The notes beneath the pieces were generated by a model. That model ran no database searches. It was not told the origin of the DNA and was given only the letters and a program-made list of their open reading frames with translations. From Morinoia aosen (Eukaryota; Arthropoda; Malacostraca; Amphipoda; Talitridae): 64,000 nt of DNA. The DNA is taken from the NCBI GenBank assembly GCA_030386875.1, contig CM059564.1, positions 68,033,436-68,097,435 of the forward strand, in the 5' to 3' direction. Position 1 is the first letter of the stretch. Every line of letters starts with the position of its first letter. The translations under genes and the position numbers were made by a program. Shown here in pieces: positions 57,417 through 64,000 of the stretch.

Positions 57417-58700
57417 AATTGAAGAAACCAGCTACTATAAATTTCTGGGCATTATATTAGATTAACATCAGACACTCAAAGAGCATGTTGCCCTAACCAG
57501 TACTAAATCATCAAAATCTGTTGGATTCCTTCATAAAGTCAGAAATGTTTTGCCTGAAGAAGCTTTAAAAATACTTTATCGAACGACCATTTCACCATGT
57601 TTACAACACGGGATGAAAGCTTCGTACGGAACTGATAAAAAATGAAAACCACTTGCTCTTTGGATTGCAAAAAATAACCATTCGAGCGGTATTAAACTTG
57701 GAATTTAATGCTCACACAAATGACCCATTCAAAAGCTTAAAAACACTTGAGCTTTTCGATCTCTACAAGCTATCCGTATGTAATTCCATGTATAAGACAC
57801 TAATTGATGATGGCGACAAAGAACTCAAATAATTATTACTTGCTCAAACTGGCCATCATGATCATTTAACACGAAACAGAAGTAACTTCATACTTCCTCA
57901 ATATTCAAAATCTCGGTCACAAAGCAGTATCATCTTCAATGGAACTAAGAATTGGAATGCAATCCCTGCTGAAATCCGTGGAAAAAGTACTTACAAAGTT
58001 ATCAAAACAAATCTTGGATTCCGCTTCCTATCGGAATATTATTCACTTAAGGTAATATAATTCAAGTTAATTTTTTTCTCTTCTTATAAGACTTAATAGT
58101 ATCGGGTTCAACCCGACTATCGGGTTGTCCGACTTGCCTAAAAATAAAAAAAAATAAAAAAAAAATAAAAAAAAATAAACAAAAAATAAAAAGAAAAAAA
58201 AATAAAAAAATAAATAAATAAATAAAAAAAATGAAGAAAAAAAAAATTAATAAATAAATAGTTTTCTGCAAATATAGACACCAGTGGCTTCAATTTAATA
58301 CCTCACTTGACCATATAGACTCAGCCAATTTTCTAAACGGACTCGGACAAATTTTGAGTTACTGAATGAAGTATAAAGATCTTGATGAGGTAATCTGCCA
58401 TTATTAATGATATAGATTTTATGTTCCTAATCATTTTCTTGAATATACTCTTTCCATCTAGCCCATATTAACTATTTTTTTGAAAAAATTGAGCATCGAG
58501 ACCTGATCAGTCTCGCACGCCCCTAGGTTAAATAAATTAGGTTAAACATAACTGTACTCTTTGAAAAAAGCTTTGATGAGGAGGATGTCCTAGAAGTCGC
58601 TGAACTTATTCGGGCCCACAAGTAGCTATAATCAAGTATGTCCATTGTACAAGACGTAAGATATAATCTATTTCTGTATCATTTGTGGTAAATAAATTAT
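57417..58700 (+). pseudogene. LINE copy B, C-terminal third and 3' UTR
   Basis: Plus-strand frames: 'KIEETSYYKFLGIILD', 'STKSSKSVGFLHKVRNVLPE', 'EALKILYRTTISPCLQHG', 'LAQTGHHDHLTRNRSNFILP', 'SSIIFNGTKNWNAIPAEIRG'. The 3' UTR includes an A-rich tract (58138-58260) and 'TTATTCGGGCCCACAAGTAG', ending in 'GTGGTAAATAAATTATT'. Same family as copy A. The 5' side is replaced by the 16-bp satellite. Confidence 0.88.
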
Positions 58701-58770
58701 TAAATTGGTAAAATTGTTAAATGACTGATTTTTTTTATCATTTGAGTGGTATCTTTGTCACACTTCGTCA

Positions 58771-58873
58771 GTAGATAGAGAGAGCTTAACACATGAAAGA
58801 AGCGAGGAAATTCTTTGGCATAATGGCGAAGAATTTCCTCGCTTCTTTCATGTGTTAAGCTCTCTCTAGCTAC
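58771..58873. repeat. Perfect 39-bp-arm hairpin
   Basis: Arms 58777-58815 and 58829-58867 are exact reverse complements ('AGAGAGAGCTTAACACATGA' to 'GCGAGGAAATTCTT') around a 13-nt loop. Pairing extends to about 45 bp with a mismatch. No TIR-type target duplication is apparent. It may be a foldback insertion or a small-RNA hairpin. Confidence 0.92.
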
Positions 58874-60179
58874 TCGGTGTTGCTCTGCATTATTCCGCAG
58901 AATTTCCAAAGGCCGTTCAAGGTCACTTAAGCTCTATCTTCTCGTTGGCCAGCAGCATTGCCTAGTCTTGCCATTTCGCGTTGCTCTTCCGATCGTCTTT
59001 GGCGTTTTTTTTTGCTGTCAAAGTGTTGCTACTTCTTCCTTGCGGTTGGACAAATTTCTATCCGTGGTAGCCTCTTTTGCCGGAATTTTATTCTCAAATA
59101 TCGTCTATTATCTCTTTGGAGCTTATCAAGGAAATCACAATTTCGAAAACGATAACTCAAGTTCCAAAATCTTGGGCCCTGTACCAAGTAGTAGCCAGGT
59201 TACTGGTCAAACGAATTTTAAACATTTTTTTTGCATAAATAATTGAAAATATCAAAGCAACATGATGAATTTCAACAGAGAAAGCTACAAAGAAAATTTC
59301 TATATGTAAAAATAACCCGATTGCGTTTTCTGGATACCATAATCCAAGTGAAAGGGAATTGAATCACCACAGAAAAAGAATGCAATAGAATAATTTCTTG
59401 TATTTTTTAAGCTTTATCCTTGTTGCTATCAAAGCCATCGATTAGAAGAGGGGGTCACACGGTCGGACGGACGAAGCTACTTTTATAATAGTGATAAAAT
59501 AAATTAGGAAGTATGTACATACTTCGACGTTCATTACGTTATCCCAAATTTCTATTTTCCTCTACGGAGTGCTCTGTTACCTCGAACAGGAAGGTTGAAT
59601 TTGCCGGATGAATCATTTGTTGAATCACTGGGTTAGTCTGTTGCTGCCAGTCACGTTTTGGCCCAAATATCTCGCGTTCTCAGCAGAATGAGATGTTATT
59701 CGGTTTCTCGTGATTTCAAGTTGCTCGTTTCGGGGCGAGAAATATTTTAAAAATATCATGAAAAATTTCATACGTTCAATTCACGATATATATCAGAGTA
59801 GTTGACAAGCATGTTTGTAGGATATTTTCAAATATTTTTATTTATGGTGAGTCAATATTATGCTGAGCATTGCATTGTAGAAATGAAACGGTCCCGGTAC
59901 ACTTCACACTTGAGTATGGGCAGCCAGTTCATGCTCTCGAATAACGTGTGGCATAAATTTGAGTACCCTTCTAGTCCTCCTTATAATAATTTGTATAATC
60001 ACTGTCATGTGATTTGTCGAACAATACTTCATGTGGTATACATTTTTGACGGGTCGTGTGCAATCGGCCTCATCAACTCTTGAGATATTAAGTCTTTATT
60101 TTTCCGTTCTTTATTTCATTTCGCTTTCTTTATTATTTCAAAGAAAGGGGGTGGACTATGTAGTATTAAATAATGATTC
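58874..60179. other. No recognisable gene
   Basis: Short open frames on the plus strand (58958-59246, 59802-60083) have no recognised motif. Confidence 0.4.
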
Positions 60180-60700
60180 TCAGTTGTCGCTTGCTTTGTT
60201 GATCGGTCTCTCAGTCACGCTCTCAAGCTACGATGCTTCATGACCGTATCTGTGGTACGAGTTTCACCAGTGTATAAGTACAAGAATATTTTTATCTCGG
60301 GGACCTCTATTATAGATATATTTGTTCGTCATACACATTTGAAAGATTTACTTGAGGAAAATATCGAATCTCGTCATTTTTGGCTGGCCATGCTCACCAC
60401 GGTAGAAGAAACAAGGTAGGGTCAAACAAGTCTTTTTTTCGTCGACCGTGTGGCAATGCTGACGTCATGGCACGAACCAATATAGCAGCGCTCATATTGC
60501 ATCTGACAACGTTGCTAGCCCCAATTCTAGCCCCACTATTGGCCGAATGACATTTCGCAATGGTGACGTCATAAAGTTTGTTTGAAATAAAGCCATTTTA
60601 TTGGCTAATCGAACAAGAGGAGGTGTATTTTCCCCCATAGAAATGACTCTACCTTATTTCCTCTACAGTGGTGTACACTAGAGGAAACATAATTTTTACT
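60180..60700 (+). repeat. Interspersed repeat family D, copy split by a MITE
   Basis: 60180-60397 and 60671-60700 together align with 41465-41715. Confidence 0.8.
60398..60670. mobile_element. MITE copy 2 (273 bp)
   Basis: Same family and orientation as 48500-48754: CACGGTAGAAGAAACAAGGT at the left, 'CTCTACAGTG' at the right, interior 'TGGTGACGTCATAAAGTTTG' shared. Flanking 8-mers ATGCTCAC and GTGTACAC are diverged duplicates. The uninterrupted paralogue reads ATGTACAC. Confidence 0.9.
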
Positions 60701-63700
60701 CAGCATCTCTTCATAATTTGAGTTAACATAATTTAGACTCCCTCTGTATGTTTATTGATGGGTCATACAATACCATGGCAAAGGTTACATGTGTACTATC
60801 AATTTAAATCTGAGAGTTCGTTCTTTGGTAATTAATAATTTACCTCTGTAGAACTCCGCTACGTATTCGTCCGAAACGTCACATCTACACTTGGGAGATC
60901 AGATCTGACATCAGCTTATTGCTGTTCTGATACGAGAAAATCGTCCTATTTGACACTACACGGTTTGTTGCGGGCTTGTTTGCTCGTTTGTCTGCCCGGG
61001 CCTACTCTCACCGTGTAAACAGGATATCTGGACATTGCATATAATGACTTAAAATTGTTGTTTTTCTTAATTACAACGCATTAATCTGCCCTCGCAATCG
61101 CTCATAAAGCTCTAATAAACTTTTTAGGTGGCTCACTTTCTTGGTTTTCTGAAATTCCACGCTATTTCCACTAATAAGATAACGCAAATTCAGGGCAATA
61201 ATTTCCCTTATAAGATGGAAGGAAATTGATGAATAATTTTTCAACGAATAACAGAAAAAATTCAACCCCTTTTTCACGGTACGAGGGCCATTCAGTAATC
61301 AGTAGAAAGAATATCACGCTCTTAGTTCAATTTTAAATATTCCCATAAGCTGCCTCGTGGATACGGTCTATTACGAATGCTCATTTACAAAAGGAATTTC
61401 CGGTCGACTTTTCTGCAAGTTTAGGAAGAAATGCTGACATCACTGTAATATTTTATCCCTGTGAAAATCTCGTTAATTTAGGCGAAAAGTAATTCATGTG
61501 AACAGTGTGACCCAACTGGTCAAAGGTGGTTAAGCATACTCACAAAACTGTGAAAATCTTGTTCCAGTGATTGGTTGCTCTTTGCCGTCTACGCTGCTTT
61601 GAGTAATGAGATAAAGGAAAATTCAACACTCTATTTAAAGTGTTGAATTTTTGATAGCGACTTCATATGATTGGAAAAAATCCAGTAAAATGCCTTTAGT
61701 AACATAGTAGGGGAGAATAATTCAACTTACTTTTTCATGATAGAGATGATGTGAGTCTTTCACTATTGTACCGTGAGAAGTAAACTTTCTATTTAGCGCG
61801 ACCTTAATAAACCAGCAAAGAATCATTGTGGAAGAGTCTGCTACAAATGCTATTTTACGTAAGATGTTTTCCTGTTGGCTCTGCAGTAAGTTTTTGTATA
61901 AATGGTTTTATAGGTGCTGATTAATTATACCTTCGCGAAAAACGTGACAGTCTACAATTTGGAGCCGAACCAAACAACCTTATCCAAAAGTTCATGGGCG
62001 GTGTAGCATCGACTGAAGTTCCCTCTGATGTTATCATCACACCAAAATAGTAGAATCGAAAGAGGAAAAAATACACATTTCAAACGATCATTTATTTGAA
62101 AATGTTTTTCACGAATGCATCCTAGCACATCTTTAGAAAAAAACAGCATTTTTTTGAAGGCGGCTGTAAGCTAATACATTCCATTTGTGTGTGGTGCTGC
62201 AGGTGTTATTCTGGATGCGTCCGGGGGTTTTTTACTTCGATATGAATTACTCTGGCTTTTTACAGTAGTAGTAATGAAATGAAAAATTGTTTTTTTAAGA
62301 AGGAATCATCGTACAAATAAGTGTATTTTATCTCACTTCCTTCTGCCTTAATTATCACACGCACAATTTCGTGTCTAGGAGTTGACATGTGTCATAAACT
62401 GATCTAGTTCTTTTGAGTTGCGTTTCAAAAATCATCATTTTTTTGTGTAAAACATAAAATGATCTTTAAAATTGATCTTACTTAAGGTAATATCTACAAT
62501 TTTTCTCAATTTTTAAACATTAACAGGACTAAAAACGCCATGGCACTCGTTTGACCAGAGAGACTACTCCCACGACCACGGTCTTAACTAGCCTACGTCT
62601 GCTCAGTAGTTCTTGGGAAAGTTTCTCATCACGCATTCAAAAAATTTGTAACTGGAACACTGATTATGGCATAATTATGAGTTCACAACTCAAGTTAATG
62701 ACTCTTCTTTTGTTTTCAAAGTTTTTCTTATAAATATATTTTGATCTCATACGAACACAAATGAGTTCTCTAAGATGTAGTGTCTCAAAGATACTAAATG
62801 GGTGTGTGTTAAACCTTGCCCTTCTTCAGGTGCAATGAAAAATATATTCTGTTATTTTGTACTTATTCCAACGCACTGAGTGTTACAGTGAATAAAATAT
62901 GGAATGTTGGTGATTTATAAAAATAATTAAGCAGGAGCAAAAAGTGAGGCGAAAATTAAGATTTATTGCTAATTCCTACCTAATCATTCTCTACCTTTAA
63001 GCTTTAACATAAGATCAATTAAATTTAGCGTCGGATGGATGCATCGAATACATCATAACTCCTGGAAATTAGCTTTTAATGCATTAAGACTACAAATCAC
63101 AGACATAGAAAAATGGAGATGATCTTTAGTTTCCTAAGAACAAATGGCGCCACACGCCATTTGTTGGCATGTCACACGCGGAAATGATCGGAAGTTCGAT
63201 TGTCAAACTCTTCACGTCGTTCCAGCAATTTATGTTTAAAAAGTGTGCCGGGTCACTAGATGCTTAGTATTTAAGTTTAAATTAAAAACTCAAACATGAA
63301 AAGTTATATCCGGAAAAAACAGCGCGTAGCGTCGCCAAGCTAGCAGAAGAACTTTAACCTTAACTGTATAACTGTAATGTTACAGCGACGTTTATTATTT
63401 GGAAAACCAAGCCTTGTAGTAAGTATTGCTTGATTCATCGTACACATTTTAACCATGCGCCAACGACTACAATTAAGCTGACGGTGAGTGTAGTCCGCAC
63501 CAACACGCTCAAGTAGGTTTTACCATCAAGTATTGTTATCTCGACTAAGGATGCTGATTTGAAATGATATGAAGTTTAAAAAATGCCTAATGTACATAAT
63601 ATCCTGGTACAAGAGAATCAAGCGAACTCTATTTCGTTGCCCAAGCTGCAGAATTGAAGGTTAAAGGAAGAGCAGCTTCAACTCCTTCCTTGCCTGCCAC

Positions 63701-64000
63701 AGCTTCAGCAACGGTGTAATGGGACAAGAGAAGCTCAAACTCATAAGTTTTTGCGTCATTCGTTAAAATACTGAACTTTACATATAGTATTGTAAACAGC
63801 GCATGAGTCAAAAAATATTTTACGATATTCTGAGTTCAGTTTTTGATCCTCTCTCCCACTCTTCTTTCTTCACGTGAGGCTAAGATGATTTAAATGAAAG
63901 ATTTAATGCTCTTCCACGAGTGAGTAAGAAACTCAAACTCAACATTGAACAATAAACTACTTACGAGTAGTTCAGGCTTACGCAGCTAATGCATTATTTA
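60701..64000. other. No recognisable gene
   Basis: AT-rich. Small hairpins occur at 61627-61655 (ATTCAACACT / AGTGTTGAAT) and 63144-63170 (AACAAATGGCG / CGCCATTTGTT). A 60-codon minus-strand frame at 63629-63811 ('YEFELLLSHYTVAEAVAGKE', 'GVEAALPLTFNSAAW') reads like protein, but I cannot name it or find a partner exon. Confidence 0.35.

Overview
The window looks like nuclear DNA from an animal with a large, repeat-rich, AT-rich genome, most likely an arthropod. The evidence is a split gene with canonical GT-AG introns, several Tc1/mariner-superfamily transposons, non-LTR retrotransposons, a Gypsy-type LTR element, short TIR elements and many minisatellites. There are no operons, CRISPR arrays or prokaryotic signals. 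The species cannot be fixed from sequence alone. One real gene could be reconstructed: a minus-strand PLP-dependent class I/II (fold type I) aminotransferase. Ten exons between 27790 (ATG) and 10904 (stop) join in consistent phase into about 428 codons and keep the full set of family catalytic landmarks. One short internal exon is probably still missing. Its introns (135 bp to 5.9 kb) hold four same-orientation copies of an interspersed repeat, a minisatellite abutting a splice donor, a foldback hairpin and a head-to-head pair of Penelope-like fragments with a hammerhead-like core. Layout: 1-10.9 kb is sparse, with two Tc1 relics, a 25-bp minisatellite, a possible orphan exon (7134-7269) and a degenerate Tc1-like element (7.29-8.86 kb). 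10.9-27.8 kb is the aminotransferase gene. 28-32.5 kb is mostly unrecognised sequence plus 23-bp and 41-bp minisatellites. 32.5-35.65 kb is a decayed minus-strand non-LTR retrotransposon. 35.7-38.4 kb is bounded by long inverted repeats and holds a DD41D-type transposase gene broken by one in-frame TGA. 38.9-43.1 kb is a patchwork of repeats, LINE fragments and a 3'-truncated Tc1 element. 44.7-47.5 kb is a Tc1-like element with a 1.28-kb TA-flanked element nested in it. 47.9-54.0 kb is a jockey/CR1/L2-group LINE split by a young 4.4-kb Gypsy-type element, whose 3' LTR in turn carries a 255-bp MITE. 54.88-57.41 kb is a 16-bp minisatellite with about 1.1-kb higher-order structure, followed by a second copy of the same LINE (57.4-58.7 kb). 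58.7-64 kb has a perfect 39-bp-arm hairpin and a second copy of the MITE, and is otherwise unrecognised. The insertion order can be read directly at several places because uninterrupted paralogues of the target sites are also in the window. The unusual observations are: (1) a Gypsy-type LTR repeat that contains a perfect 18-nt tRNA-Lys-type primer-binding site, with PBS-like modules repeated further inside; (2) that element's open gag-protease frame although reverse transcriptase is deleted; (3) a MITE family with two insertions verifiable against empty sites; (4) the intact intron-rich aminotransferase; (5) several long hairpins that could feed small-RNA pathways.
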